A DNA stretch of 64,000 nt. Source: Hexactinellida sp. DTS-2022 (Eukaryota; Porifera; Hexactinellida). The stretch is taken from NCBI GenBank assembly GCA_028753945.1, contig JAPNXP010000013.1, positions 310,001 through 374,000 of the forward strand, in the 5' to 3' direction. Below, piece after piece: positions 1-10,903 of the stretch (positions are counted from its first letter, which is position 1; each line of letters begins with the position of its first letter). Below the pieces are notes generated by a model. That model ran no database searches and was not told the DNA's origin. It worked only from the letters and a program-made list of their open reading frames with translations. The translations under genes were made by a program, and so were the position numbers.

Positions 1-190
1 ACACCTAACTGAAGTCTACGAATCTCTAAAGCAGGGAGAATACCACTGAATTAATTAATGTGTGATTAATTAATAAAATATACAATCTAATATTAGTGCT
101 GAAATATCCAAATACTTTATCAATAATTACTAAAATGTATAACACCAAACAAATAATTCAAAAGCAGTAAAAGTAGTAGAAACATTCAAA

Positions 191-1048
191 CTAAAGATCT
201 AACAAATCGTCAACGCTACGAGCCCGCACCAGATCTTCAGCTGAAACTTCTCCGCGTAAAAACGCTTGAACCTCTTCCGAAAAATCTTCAATGTTCATTT
301 CTCCGAATACTTCATCCCCTCCGAGAGGCTCCAAGGATACCGGATGGTGCTCAGGAATTTCACCATCAAAACTCTCAAGTCTCAGAATCGATTCCTCAGC
401 TAATTCTGCGCTTTTCTCAGGTTTAACTTCCGATATTTCCGCGGCTTCGGTCCCACTTTGGTTGGCCGCATCAGGAGTTGTCTCTTTGATATCAGTTTCG
501 TTATCATCCTGCATTTGTTCGGGAGCTGTTGACTTCTCAATTTCCGCTTTATTCGGTCCCAATAACTTCTTAGCTTGCCATTCTGCATACGCGACGTTAA
601 ACGCTTCTGCTACCGTTAGTGTTAACGCCTCAGCTTTAGATTTCTTCGTACAATAAAAAGCATGTACGTTAAGATCCTTTGACCCACTTTCTCGTACAAT
701 ATAGCAACAAATCTTACTGTTAGTTTGATCCACTGTACAGTATGATACTCTGTATAAGGGAGTCTCGAATAGTAGCATCTCTGTTTGGAAGTCAAATACT
801 CGAATGAATTTAGTAGAGACGGTGAGTTTAACTTTATGCATTACTTTTGAACCTTTCGCTTGTTGTCTTATCTGTTCAACTGCCTCTTCAGTACTACCTG
901 GACCATGGACTTTATCGGTCCCTGCTTTACCGAGATACTTGAGGTAGTAGTCTATTCCATCTAGAATGGTGCGATGGGAGTTCTTCTTTGCGAGGGGACT
1001 GTTTGACGAGGAGCTCTTAAACGGCTCCTTTACTGAGACCGCAGCCAT
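191..1048 (-). CDS. LDLRAP1: LDLRAP1/ARH-like PTB-domain endocytic adaptor
   Basis: A single-exon gene of 285 residues starting at an ATG on the minus strand. A PTB/PID domain fills roughly residues 28-165, starting near DYYLKYLG and ending with an alpha-helix containing LTLTVAEAFNVAYAEWQ. The YRVSYCTVD and HAFYCTKK stretches match LDLRAP1 (ARH) better than the related adaptor GULP1/CED-6. The protein ends in DDLLDL, a clathrin-box-like motif at the extreme C-terminus; LDLRAP1 proteins carry such a box. Members of this family bind NPxY tails of LDL-type receptors and link them to clathrin and AP-2. The tail between the two (about 170-275) is acidic and probably disordered. The gene ends 500 bp from the 3' end of PDXDC1. 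The family call is confident; strict orthology with LDLRAP1 is inference. Confidence 0.85.
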   Translation of the reverse strand: MAAVSVKEPFKSSSSNSPLAKKNSHRTILDGIDYYLKYLGKAGTDKVHGPGSTEEAVEQIRQQAKGSKVMHKVKLTVSTKFIRVFDFQTEMLLFETPLYRVSYCTVDQTNSKICCYIVRESGSKDLNVHAFYCTKKSKAEALTLTVAEAFNVAYAEWQAKKLLGPNKAEIEKSTAPEQMQDDNETDIKETTPDAANQSGTEAAEISEVKPEKSAELAEESILRLESFDGEIPEHHPVSLEPLGGDEVFGEMNIEDFSEEVQAFLRGEVSAEDLVRARSVDDLLDL

Positions 1049-1547
1049 TTCAGCTTTTATATAATAACAAATTAAATACAGTATATTCTCTATAAGCTAA
1101 TGGGCCGTTCAAACGTTTGTGTGACAAACCAAGAATTATTCTAAAATGTCGAAAAATGTGACATAGGAAGGGGTACCTAATTTTCGGGGATTTTAGTGGA
1201 CAAGGGATCCCAAGTAACTATTAGATAAAATGGACTATGCTTTGTAAAATAACCTTATACAGCAATAGTAAAGGGAAGTAGATTATTATAGAAGTGGACT
1301 ATTAAGGTGAAATACTGTAACATAATCGCCAAAATTAGAATAAAGAAGATTTCTATAATATTACTTAATTTGTTTGCATCAGCTATTAGTAACACTGATT
1401 AATACGTATAATAATACAGTATGATAGAGAAGTGTCTATTGAAAATCTAATCTGCTCAATGTACAAAAATATACTTGCAATGTGTAGCTAGTTGAGAGCT
1501 CTACAGGAACATTTGAGCTGTAAAAAGTGAACTCAAATGTTGTCTCG
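1049..1547. other. Intergenic spacer, LDLRAP1-like to PDXDC1
   Basis: AT-rich spacer holding the LDLRAP1-like upstream region and the 3' flank of PDXDC1, both minus-strand genes. No further gene, RNA or clear repeat was recognised. Confidence 0.5.
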
Positions 1548-4500
1548 TTATGGCTCAGCTGTCTCTCGCATTGGTGAACTAGTCGAACCGGTTTTTGAGG
1601 ATAAACTTACATTGGATGCGGAAATATTCGCAGAATCAGCTAGCGAAATTCCTGCCTCATCTTTAGTTAACTGTGCCTTATTCTTATACACGACTTCTGT
1701 AGATTCCATTTTACCAGAAATGAAGTTAAAGCTCCGGCCGGTTGGCTGTGGGTGGTATGGAGACCACCAGTTAACAAACGAACCGATCAGAGGCACCTTC
1801 CGTATAATCCCCTCCTCCCAGAAGGCCCAATCCTGTTCCTCCGCTAACTGCTCCTGAGCGCTGTTAAGCACAGCTGCCACCTGCTCTGACAGCACCTCCA
1901 GCTGATCTGACTCCACGTCCAGTCTACACAGGGGCAAAGGTCAAAGGTCAAACGATACGTAAGGAATATTCCCGAAAATTATATACCTCCCTATCTATGT
2001 CATGCATTATGATATGCTATTATACTGGTTAGAATAACATTGGTGGGAACTGCATATAATGTTCTTATTGCCGACGTAAATTATATAGAGGTACTATATG
2101 GCAACCGTTTTCTAGCATATACTGTATTAGAAAAATAGAATTATCATTGAAAATAACTTGCTATTAGAGGAACATAATTAACATTAATGCTCGCTTGGGG
2201 ACTGAAATAACTTGCTATAAGACGTACACCACTGTACACACTACAAACCGTTTGGCTTGCTCCTTAATCTCTGCGAAGGACTGCAACAGTCTCTCCTCCT
2301 CCCCGGGCCTAACCCTCCCCAGCTCCACATACACGTAGTCCTGTATCTCGCTGTGTCCGTACGCACCGTGTACGGAGTGCATGTGTGCTGCTAGCTTCCG
2401 GTTGGCTTTGTTGAGTTCTGTTATCTGCTCGGGTCTGAGGGCTGGGGAGTTAATCAGCTTAGTGGGCATGTAGTGGATGCAGGCAGCCGATGTGCGACCT
2501 GTTTATGCCGAGAGTTAATTACATGAGATTGGTGTACAAGGAATTATCTTTGGAGTATATTTTTTGGAAAATTTGAATTTAGGAGCGCGAAAATTTGAAT
2601 CCTTTCCTATATCGTAATACTAATTTGTGATTTAGGCGTATGATAATTGGATCAGACCAGGATTATGAGCGTATATATAAATGGCTGTATAATTATCACA
2701 CTGTTGGTGTACATAGTATAGTAATTTTATTAATTACATGATAGCAAGGTTACAGTAGAAAGAACATCGTTAGTATGAACACCAGGTGACCGTCAAAATG
2801 CGTTCGCTTTATCTGGAATTCGTGTAAACCAGTATAATTTATATCTGTTTATATTGAATAGGTTGAAGGGGATTTAAATAGTGTTCGTATTACCGTGTAC
2901 GTACTAACGAGTAGTAACGATACTGTATTATAAATTTTGAGAGAATCTAGTAAAATCAATGTAGTATTTTTGGCTTCAATACTCTTTCAATGTACAACTT
3001 CCAATGTTTAGAATACACATTTCCATTCCTATATAATCACGTAGACTCCGCTTACCTTTAACTTCTCTCACGAACAGATTGCTCTCCTTATGCAGATGCT
3101 TAGAGATGTGCACCCGTGTGTACAGGGTAGCGTCCAGCTCCTCAGTCACGAGTCTCAGTTTCTTAACGAACTTATCCACCTCTTCCAGGCCGGCCCCCAG
3201 CTGAGTGAAGCAGTGGTACACGTCTATGTCCAGGTACCGCATCTCTGGGGAGTCAGGGCCCGGCTGCAGGTTCAGGCTGGGGAAGTCGGGCACCAGGCTG
3301 TCAGATATCACCGAGAAAAAGTCATTCGTCATCTACACAAGTATAGTATATACAGTAGATGTCGGATATAAGCACACCGGTTATAAGAACATATCGAATA
3401 TAAGAACACTATGTTGAAAAACGGTTGCCATATACCCAATATTATTTATGTCGGTTATAAGAACATACCGGTTATAAGCACATTAAGTGCAGTTCCCGAC
3501 GATGTGCTTATAACCGGCATCCACTGATGTAATACAGTAGTTAGTAGGAACACGGTTAATACGAAATTCCGATCAATACGAATACTATTTCAGTCCTTTC
3601 AAGGCCTTTTGAATACAAATGATTTCGGTTAAAGGAATTCCAAAGGCGAACGCATTTTGATGGTTCGTATAAACGAGGTTCTACAGTAATATAAATTGGA
3701 AAGAAACATTGTCTATCCATTGTGCACTTATACCAAAGTTACCAACTAAGTTCATTAAGTATTCTCAAATACTGAGAGCATGCCTGTAGTATACTAATTA
3801 CAGATATAATATCTTTCTATTTGAATTAGTTTAATTAGATCTCAAATGCCAGGTTTTTTCTTGGAACTTTTCGCCCGAGTTTACTCGCGAATATTCTTCT
3901 ATCCCACCCTCCTATTTAACTTCGTAAACAGATGTGAGACTCGTCGCTGGTTCGACCGAATCGACCAGAGAGTGGTGCTTGGGGCTCTCCCGCTGCGCTC
4001 CTTTCTAACAGCTCTGGATAAGGAGAACATAGGGGGCGTACTCGCAATGAATGAGAACTTCGAAATACGGCATTTAACGCCTTCACGTGATGAATGGGCT
4101 AATAGGAATATTGTACAGAGACAGTTGGCTACTGTTGATTTCTTCCGCGCACCAACACAACAGGATATACACATAGGAATCGCATTCATACACGAAATAG
4201 CAGCAAACGGTAGGAGCGTATATGTGCATTGCAAAGCTGGCAGAGGTCGTAGCACTACAGTGGTGGCGTGCTATTTGATGCAGGAACACAGGATAACACC
4301 CGATGAAGCGGTTATAAGGATTAGAGATAGGAGAGCTCATATACGTCTGTGTGGTGAACAGATGAATGCAGTTAGGACTTTCTACAGGGACAATATACAG
4401 CAGTAGGTATAACGAGGATACCGGATTATATGTATTGTATTAGCTTGTTTGCACAGTTATATTCTATATTTCTAGCAGAGTAATTATTCTATTTCTCTCG

Positions 4501-7500
4501 TTAATAGGCGAAATATCGGTCAAGGAGTACAAAGTTTAATTCCCCTATCCTATACTAATACAACAAGTGACTCCGAAGAATACGAACAAATTTCGACAGT
4601 CCCCTTTGTTCGTATTAACAAGTGTCTACTATATTCTAAATACGAGTCAATAGTATACTACTGTATATATAAATATATTTCTTACCTCAACAGATATAAT
4701 ACTGTATAGTAATGTATAGTAAAACCTCGTTAGTAAGAACACCAGGGGACCATCAAAAAAATGTGTTCGACTTAACCAGGATTCATATTAACCAATGTCA
4801 TTTGTATTGAAAAGTCTTATACTGTTCGTATTACCCGTGTTGTACTAACGAGGTTCTACAGTATGTCTAAATCTGTATCGTACCTCTACAGGTAGATACT
4901 GTGTGGGGTCCTCAGCGGCGCCTGGAGTGGAGTCTCTGCCCTTCTTGAGCAGGAAGGGCGGGCCCCTGTATCCGAACCTAACCATGTAGCTGCCCTGCTC
5001 AGGGGAGAGCAGCTTTATAGAGGGTATCTCGGATAGTCCCTGTACTATAGCAGTAGATATACCCATTGCGTAGTCTACTGTACTAACCAGGCCTTTCCTT
5101 CCTAAGGATGGGATAGGGAATAGGTATACAGTGGAAACCGTTTTTTTCTAACCAATTCTTTGCATGGAAATAATGTAAGAAAATACGATAGTTAAAACAA
5201 AATTGGAATTTCTTACACATTTAGAATAATAGTTAGTTAGAAAAATGCGATTATAGTAAGAAAAATCCGTCAATTTGAACTCTAAAGGGAAAAATATATT
5301 TGGTCGAATTAGCGAATGATCGAATTAACGGATGTTTGTTATATATCGGTCAACACCTTTTCAAAATATAATTTTAAGACATTGGCAATAAATAAAAAAT
5401 CACTTTTTCGAAGCCGGTTTTTACACTGAAAGGTGTTGGCCGATATATTAGTAATCCCATTAGGATAAATTCTCTGCTGGACAGTTAATTACATACCTAT
5501 GGATAGTATTGTAGTCCATACAACAATGGGAAGTAAGAACTCTTGCTTCGTTCTGAGTGAAAATAACTTCTGCAATATACTTCTGTTGCTGATAATATCC
5601 TCCGTCTCTTTATACAGAGTTACGTTAGGCAGAGTAGGCAGTCCGAACCACATGCCGATATCAAGCGTTAGGGAATTCCCGTGTGACACAACACTCGTTA
5701 GTTCTGAGAAGTTCTGTCTGTGAGAGAGCACTAGACTGGACAGAGACACACCTGATATGTGGAGCCATATGTTCTCCATCGAACAGATAAAGCTGAGACG
5801 GGAGAAGTCATCGGTGTGTCCGGTCTCGGGGGTGCCCATGTACGCCAGGAGGAATAGAGGCCGCTTGCCTGTAAGCAGATATAATGCATTCAAATATAAT
5901 CCGTTTAAAAAATAGACATTCCATGGTGATAAATGAAGTAAGTAATCTCCAAAGGGCTGTTACATCAAAAGTATAAACAGTAATCTCAATTTATGATGAT
6001 GGCCAATAAATCGAACTCTAAGTTCTTAGTTGCATTGAAGTTTTCAACTAAATGCAAATTTAATTCAGTTTTAAATATAATTGATACTGTGTAATCTTAG
6101 AAAAAATCCTGAACACAGTTCTAATTACAGTGAACTCCCGTTATAACCAAGTGGGATATAACGAAATATCCGCTTATAACGAAATGGAGATTTCCCCCCA
6201 GAGCATTAAATGCATTAATTATTATCCGCTTATAACGGTTATCCGGATATAACGAAGGAATTTACAGATCCAAGCACTTCGTTATAACGAGCGTTCACTA
6301 TAACATCAAAATCAGTTTTAAGAATTTGATTACTGTGCAATCTTAGAAAAATTCCTTGGACACAGTTCAAATAATAATTACTAGTTGAATATTAAGTAAT
6401 AATTTAGATTCAGAAATGCCTAAACTGAAATGCTTAAAAAAGGTGAGAATATTTTGACCTTTAATTTCGCAGTCATTAGCTATGTGTACCAATTCTTTTG
6501 TCAGAACTAAACAAATAAATAGATTGGGAACTAACGCAATGCGCCAATGTTTGAATTCCCCAAAATAGGCTGATAAAAAATTATTTAAACAATAAGGTGA
6601 AGACTTATTTACAAAATGGACACAATAGAAGAAGAGTGTACACCAAAAGCGGGGAATGAGAAAAGGAAAGTTGAACAAACTACCACGGATGCCTGGGTTA
6701 AACGCATCAAAAGGTATGAAAGTTGTGCAATGGATCAATGTATGAAACAGCTGGAAGACACATTAAAAGACACATTAAAAGACAAAAAAGATATTCCTGG
6801 TGTAAATCAACAGGATTACGAAAAGAATCTTATCAATATGGCAACAGAAACAATCGTAGAGTTAGGAAATGATATCAAAGGCGCAAGTTAATTCTTTCTG
6901 CTAGGTTTATAGTATGTTTTATTTTCTCAAGTTTTATAGGAAAAATTTTATATTTAAAGAGCATTGGAATTACAAACCAACTTATTAACTAACTACAGTA
7001 GAACCTCGTTAGAACGAACACGAGGGGACCCTCAAAATGCTTTCACCTTATTCAGAATTCGTATTACCGGTGCATGTATATTGAAAAGGCTTTGAAGGGG
7101 ACTGAAATAGTGTAATAATAATAATAATAATAATTATTATTATATTTATTTATTATTAAGCCTTTAATTAACCAAGGTAGTACCCGGAATTTAGTGTTAA
7201 TCGTGTTAATACTAACGAAGTTCTACTGCAACAAACTAACTAATAATTAGATTACCCTCTTCTTTATGATGTTTGATAATGTCTTCAAACTTGGTTACAT
7301 CTATAACAGGGCACCCAATAGCGACAGCAGGCAGTCTAACTACTGACTTGCGTCCGATTGATAACAATAGCGACAGTTGTAACTCCAGGTCTTGAGGGGC
7401 AGCTGGACTCACGTATATAACCGGAGGGTTTGTGTTGAGAGCCGCAGGGCCCTCTTCGAAAAGCGCGGGGTACTTTTGGTGCAGCGCAATTTGCGCTATG

Positions 7501-10123
7501 CGACCCACTCCACCGATACATCTCCTAATGAATGCAACGTAATAACATGTATAACGAGATTGATAGTGGTTACTTAGAAATGTAAATTCAGTAGAACATC
7601 TGTAATTCTATGTAGTAGATTACTTAAAAGTATTGTATTCACAAAGATTAAAGGATATAACACAATCTATAGAAACGTTATAAATACATACTAATACAGT
7701 CAGGTCTGCTTATTGGGAACAATTGTTCGTCTGTAATACATATGAAGAACTTTATAATGAACAAGCCCTATGGTCCCAATTAACAACTTACATAGGGTTT
7801 GTATTAAGTTGAGTTCGCTTATTATGAAGTCTCTATTATGAACACAATATTTGGTCCCTTGAATGTTCATAATAAAATAACTTGACTGTACTACAATCCC
7901 ACCATTTAACTCTATTCAATATATCAATATACACAATATATTATTAGTTACTTTAGATAGCCGTATACCAATAAGTTAGTATCTACTTTATGTGTCTCAT
8001 TATTCGCCTGCAGTACGGAGACATCGCTTCGCTAAGCGCTCCTTCCAATATACGAGTTATTCTTATCAAAGTCTTGGGATCCATTTGTAGGATATGCTCA
8101 GTTAATTCACTGCCTTCTCCAAACTTTGTGATTCCCTTCTCTCCTTCTTTCGGGTTAATTTTCCTCTTGGTCCTTAGTGTGAGCCGCATGGTTATTTTAG
8201 GCACTGCCTCTTGCAGCAGAACCTTTCTCGCCACCTGCACCTCGATACGCCATCTCAGGTCGTAGTATGACGTCATGGCTATGGCCTGCTTGAGAGAGTC
8301 ACGTAGCTGTAGACAGTTCTCTTGGTAGACCGCGTATAGGTCGCCACTGGCCTCAGTTACACCTATTAGCTGTAAGGAGTCTGTGAAATCCTTCTCGGAG
8401 AGATTAGCTTTTGAGGATTCATAGAATATTTCCTGCAAAGCTCTCAACAGAAATTTTGAGTTGTCACCTGTAAGCTGTGTGTTCTGTTTCATAAAAACAC
8501 CGAATTCGGAATAGGTTTGTTTCCCCATAAACCCATTAACCGCCAGTCTACATATAGGCAGCACCAACTCTTTGTTAAGCCCTGACAGTAGAGCGGAAAA
8601 CCCCTCTTTAACCTCGTCACTGAACGTTATAAGCATTAGTGTAACAAGCTAATTAGTCGGTAGATGTATGGTAAATTTTTTATAGAAACGAATTTTAATA
8701 AGTGAAATAATATACACGTATACATGTACAGGAAAAAGAAAAATTACTCGACAAGTGAATATTTACAGTAAAGATTAAATATATCTACAATTCTACATCT
8801 AATAAAATTTATGCTATAGGTAAATTGATATGCACCATAGATGTATTGATAGGAAATAGTATAAAGAGAAGTGTAGTAAATGCCAGGAATATATGAAAAT
8901 AAAATAAATACAAATACAGTAGAACTCGGTTATAGCGTACATGGGTTAGTATGTAATATTTTTAACCAAGTTTATAAAACAGTATGTATTTCTAATTTTT
9001 CTATGTAGGGTAAACTCGGTTAGTACGTACACTCGGTTAGTACAGTAGAACTTGTCTAATCCGACAACCGTTGGGATATGGAAAAATTGTCGGATTATGC
9101 AGTATAACCTCCCTAATACAAATATCATCTGTACACAATAATTATGTCGGTTTAACTGAATTCCGGATTATACAGTGGCGGATTATGCAGGTTCTACTGT
9201 ACGTACTTATTCTCTTACCCAAGGGTGTAAGTTATAACTTAGTTCAAACATATATATATAAGTACCCGTCTAACTGTCTACTGTACGTACTTATTTCCCT
9301 TTCCCGGTTATAACCGAGTTCTACATAAACATACTGTGAAGATAAGTACCAATATATAAATCTACGTATATAAGTACCTGTCTAACTGGAATAGAGTGCC
9401 GGTGTACTCAGGCAGACTGACCATCTCCCGTATCCACTCAGAGCATTCCTTCGAGACACGTCCTACCACATGTCCCAGCTGATCCGTATCATACGCCACG
9501 CTCACATACGGCACCAGGGTACTCACTACAGCTCCCAATTGAGTGCCGCCTGCCCGCAGCGAAGAGTTTGGGGGGTCGGGGTGTGTCTCTCCCTCGGGAC
9601 AGAAGTATATGTATAGGATGTCCAGGATTGTTTGGAAGGGGATAGCACTCATCAGTCGAGAGAGATCCACTTTGCTCTCAACGGGGATAGGAGACGGGTC
9701 GAAAAAGCGCTCCAGGAACATATTTACCTATAAAACATATTTATACTATAAAGTAATATATTTATTTATATACAGTAGAATAGTGATTCCCAATTTGGGC
9801 CACACAGATCCACAAGATCTCAAAATTTGTATTACAGTCAATTGGAGGGGGGGTACACATAATGTTTGATATTTGTTTGCTATAGGGGTCCACGGTTTAA
9901 AATCGCGACAGTAGAACCTGTCTATAACGGCCACTTATAATAGGTCTCCATATGACATCACAAATTATAAATCAACCTGTACATAACGGCCATATATATA
10001 ATAGGTTCTACAGTACATTGGGAGTTTATATATAAAAACGCGTCCTACCTGTTTGTAGAGCTCAGTTGGCATGAACAGCTCATTCTCGGGAACCTCCGTA
10101 TTGCGGTCAGGAGAATCCGACAT
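1548..10123 (-). CDS. PDXDC1: PDXDC1-like pyridoxal-decarboxylase-domain protein, 8 exons
   Basis: Eight minus-strand exons: 10123-10049, 9727-9378, 7524-7256, 5868-5497, 5101-4884, 3332-3056, 2498-2249 and 1923-1548. They sum to 2187 nt (728 residues plus stop), in frame across every junction; human PDXDC1 is slightly longer. Recognition comes from the segment GHTDDFSRLSFI, the MWFGLPTLPNVTLYKE stretch and, in the last exon, the EEGIIRKVPLIGSFVNWW and SGKMESTEVVY blocks, which match PDXDC1. The family resembles group II PLP decarboxylases. The position where true decarboxylases carry the PLP-binding lysine in an NPHKW-like motif reads LDIGMWFGLP, so no Schiff-base lysine is visible; vertebrate PDXDC1 shares this loss. 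Three genes (COMMD2, PTPMT1-like and a small ORF) lie in its introns. The function of PDXDC1 is poorly known. Confidence 0.92.
2538..2700. repeat. Dispersed repeat F (copy 1) upstream of PDXDC1 exon 7
   Basis: A segment beginning AAGGAATTAT, containing AATTTAGGAGCGCGAAAATT and ATTGGATCAGACCAGGATTA, recurs near 32630-32793 and 42744-42900 with moderate divergence. No coding potential or clear terminal inverted repeats were seen, so its class is unknown. It lies in an intron of PDXDC1. Confidence 0.55.
2753..2925. mobile_element. MITE family A, degenerate copy
   Basis: It begins CAGTAGAAAGAACATCGTTA and ends in ACTG flanked by TA. The interior shares the TATTGAATAGG and AAGGGGA blocks with the clean copy at 11602-11741. 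It lies in a PDXDC1 intron. Confidence 0.6.
3353..3686. mobile_element. Two adjacent MITEs (families D and A) in a PDXDC1 intron
   Basis: The family D copy (3353-3526) starts CAGTAGATGTCGGATATAAG and ends CCGGCATCCACTG, with internal GGTTATAAGAACAT blocks. Directly next to it, at 3534-3686, is a family A copy starting CAGTAGTTAGTAGGAACACG and ending ACGAGGTTCTACAG. TA dinucleotides flank both. The first begins about 20 bp upstream of PDXDC1 exon 6, so its end lies in the splice-acceptor region. Confidence 0.6.
3846..4406 (+). CDS. PTPMT1: PTPMT1-like dual-specificity phosphatase
   Basis: An intronless 186-residue gene on the plus strand, nested in a PDXDC1 intron on the opposite strand. The active-site loop is HCKAGRGRS with catalytic Cys129 and Arg135, followed by the helix STTVVACYLMQEH. 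GALPLRSFLTAL near the start and AVIRIRDRRAHIRLCGEQMNAV near the end match the mitochondrial phosphatase PTPMT1, which dephosphorylates phosphatidylglycerophosphate in cardiolipin synthesis. The N-terminus (about residues 1-30) is hydrophobic with arginines, compatible with mitochondrial inner-membrane targeting. All residues needed for catalysis are present. The ATG is the first in frame and gives the family's usual length. Orthology and location are inferred from similarity. Confidence 0.85.
   Translation: MPGFFLELFARVYSRIFFYPTLLFNFVNRCETRRWFDRIDQRVVLGALPLRSFLTALDKENIGGVLAMNENFEIRHLTPSRDEWANRNIVQRQLATVDFFRAPTQQDIHIGIAFIHEIAANGRSVYVHCKAGRGRSTTVVACYLMQEHRITPDEAVIRIRDRRAHIRLCGEQMNAVRTFYRDNIQQ
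4717..4861. mobile_element. MITE family A copy
   Basis: The left end TAGTAAAACCTCGTTAGTAA and the right end TACTAACGAGGTTCTACAG are imperfect inverted repeats. It lies in a PDXDC1 intron, 23 bp from the donor end of the exon at 4884. Confidence 0.6.
6128..6300. mobile_element. MITE family C copy
   Basis: It starts CAGTGAACTCCCGTTATAAC and ends TATAACGAGCGTTCACTA, terminal inverted repeats flanked by TA. The interior has CGCTTATAACG blocks and a GCATTAAATGCATTAA core shared with 59874-60031. It lies in the PDXDC1 intron that also holds the small plus-strand ORF. Confidence 0.65.
6616..6891 (+). CDS. Small hypothetical protein, 91 residues, nested in PDXDC1 intron
   Basis: A complete ATG-to-stop ORF on the strand opposite PDXDC1, inside one of its introns. 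The product is hydrophilic, lysine- and glutamate-rich, with a short internal duplication (DTLK DTLK) and helical character in the second half (KNLINMATETIVELGNDI). No domain, signal peptide or membrane segment was seen and no family is recognised. Composition is protein-like compared with the surrounding AT-rich DNA. It could be a real small gene, like other intronless genes nested here, or a chance ORF. Confidence 0.4.
   Translation: MDTIEEECTPKAGNEKRKVEQTTTDAWVKRIKRYESCAMDQCMKQLEDTLKDTLKDKKDIPGVNQQDYEKNLINMATETIVELGNDIKGAS
6996..7228. mobile_element. MITE family A copy with an AAT microsatellite inside
   Basis: It starts CAGTAGAACCTCGTTAGAAC and ends TACTAACGAAGTTCTACTG. The interior is expanded by an (AAT)n/(TTA)n tract at about 7113-7158. 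It lies just downstream (minus strand) of the PDXDC1 exon ending at 7256. Confidence 0.65.
7983..8636 (-). CDS. COMMD2: COMMD2-like COMM domain protein
   Basis: An intronless gene of 217 residues on the same strand as PDXDC1, sitting inside its second intron. The C-terminal half is a COMM domain (about residues 130-217), recognised by LRWRIEVQVARKVL, then the strand KITMRLTLRT, and the closing segment with DPKTLIRITRILEGAL and CRRIMRHIK, closest to COMMD2. The N-terminal half is helical, as in all COMMD proteins. COMMD proteins form the Commander complex with CCDC22/CCDC93, which works in endosomal recycling and NF-kB control. The length fits COMMD2 (about 200 residues). The COMM domain is secure; which of the ten paralogues is inferred. 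Confidence 0.82.
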   Translation of the reverse strand: MLITFSDEVKEGFSALLSGLNKELVLPICRLAVNGFMGKQTYSEFGVFMKQNTQLTGDNSKFLLRALQEIFYESSKANLSEKDFTDSLQLIGVTEASGDLYAVYQENCLQLRDSLKQAIAMTSYYDLRWRIEVQVARKVLLQEAVPKITMRLTLRTKRKINPKEGEKGITKFGEGSELTEHILQMDPKTLIRITRILEGALSEAMSPYCRRIMRHIK

Positions 10124-10204
10124 CGCTTTTAAGACTGATTATAACAGTAAGCTATAAATGCTAGAGTGTATTAGAATTGAAAACTGAAAAATATTACAAA
10201 TAAC

Positions 10205-10797
10205 CATAGATGCATTATACGATCATACGTTATACGTTCGGGGAGCGTATAATGGATCATATATACTACGTATAATGGATCATATATACGTTCGAGCGTA
10301 TAATCAACGTATAACAAATGGCCAACGTATGATACCATCATACGATGAAACTGAATTTAGTCAATTTAGTAAAAACTAAAACGTGACTATTAGTGATGCT
10401 AAGGAAGACAGGTTTCTTCGATACATAACGTATGGTAACGTATAATGAACGTATGATAACGTATGGTAACGTATAATGAACGTATAATGAACGTATGATG
10501 AACGTATGATAACGTATGGTAACGTATAATGAACGTATAATGAACGTATGATAACGTATGATGAACGTATGATAACGTATAATGAACGTATAATGAACGT
10601 ATGATAACGTATGGTAACGTATAATGAACGTATGATGAACGTATAATGAAAATCGTATAAAATCATTATACGTTATACGTCGTATGATGATTATACGTTT
10701 TGACCATATGATCCTCTAACGTATGATGGCATTATACGTTCACCTAACGTATAATGGCACCATATATACGTTATACGTTACGTATAATGCATCTATG
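10205..10797. mobile_element. Non-autonomous hAT-like element with internal CGTATAATG satellite
   Basis: The ends are perfect 17-bp inverted repeats: CATAGATGCATTATACG at 10205 and its reverse complement ending at 10797. The 8-bp direct repeat CAAATAAC lies immediately outside both ends (10197-10204 and 10798-10805), a target-site duplication. The middle (about 10428-10650) is a tandem array of 10-11 bp units such as CGTATAATGAA, CGTATGATAA and CGTATGGTAA, flanked by arms full of the same motif in both orientations. The motif CGTATAATG is also part of the terminal repeat. There is no transposase ORF. An 8-bp duplication points to the hAT group; that class is inference. Confidence 0.8.
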
Positions 10798-10903
10798 CAA
10801 ATAACTGCATTGGAGCAGAAACCCAAATACAATGAAAATCCTATCCCATATAAAATATTTTGAAAGGAATTTAATTAATTAAATACATTATAAATGAATT
10901 AAA

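Noticed and set aside
10428..10650. CRISPR-like tandem array
   Set aside because: The units are 10-11 bp with no spacers, inside a eukaryotic transposon; not a CRISPR.
10376..10666. 96-codon minus-strand ORF with repeated YVIIRSLYV/HYTFIIR peptides
   Set aside because: It is just a frame through the CGTATAATG-type array of the transposon at 10205-10797; the repeats, not a protein, explain it.
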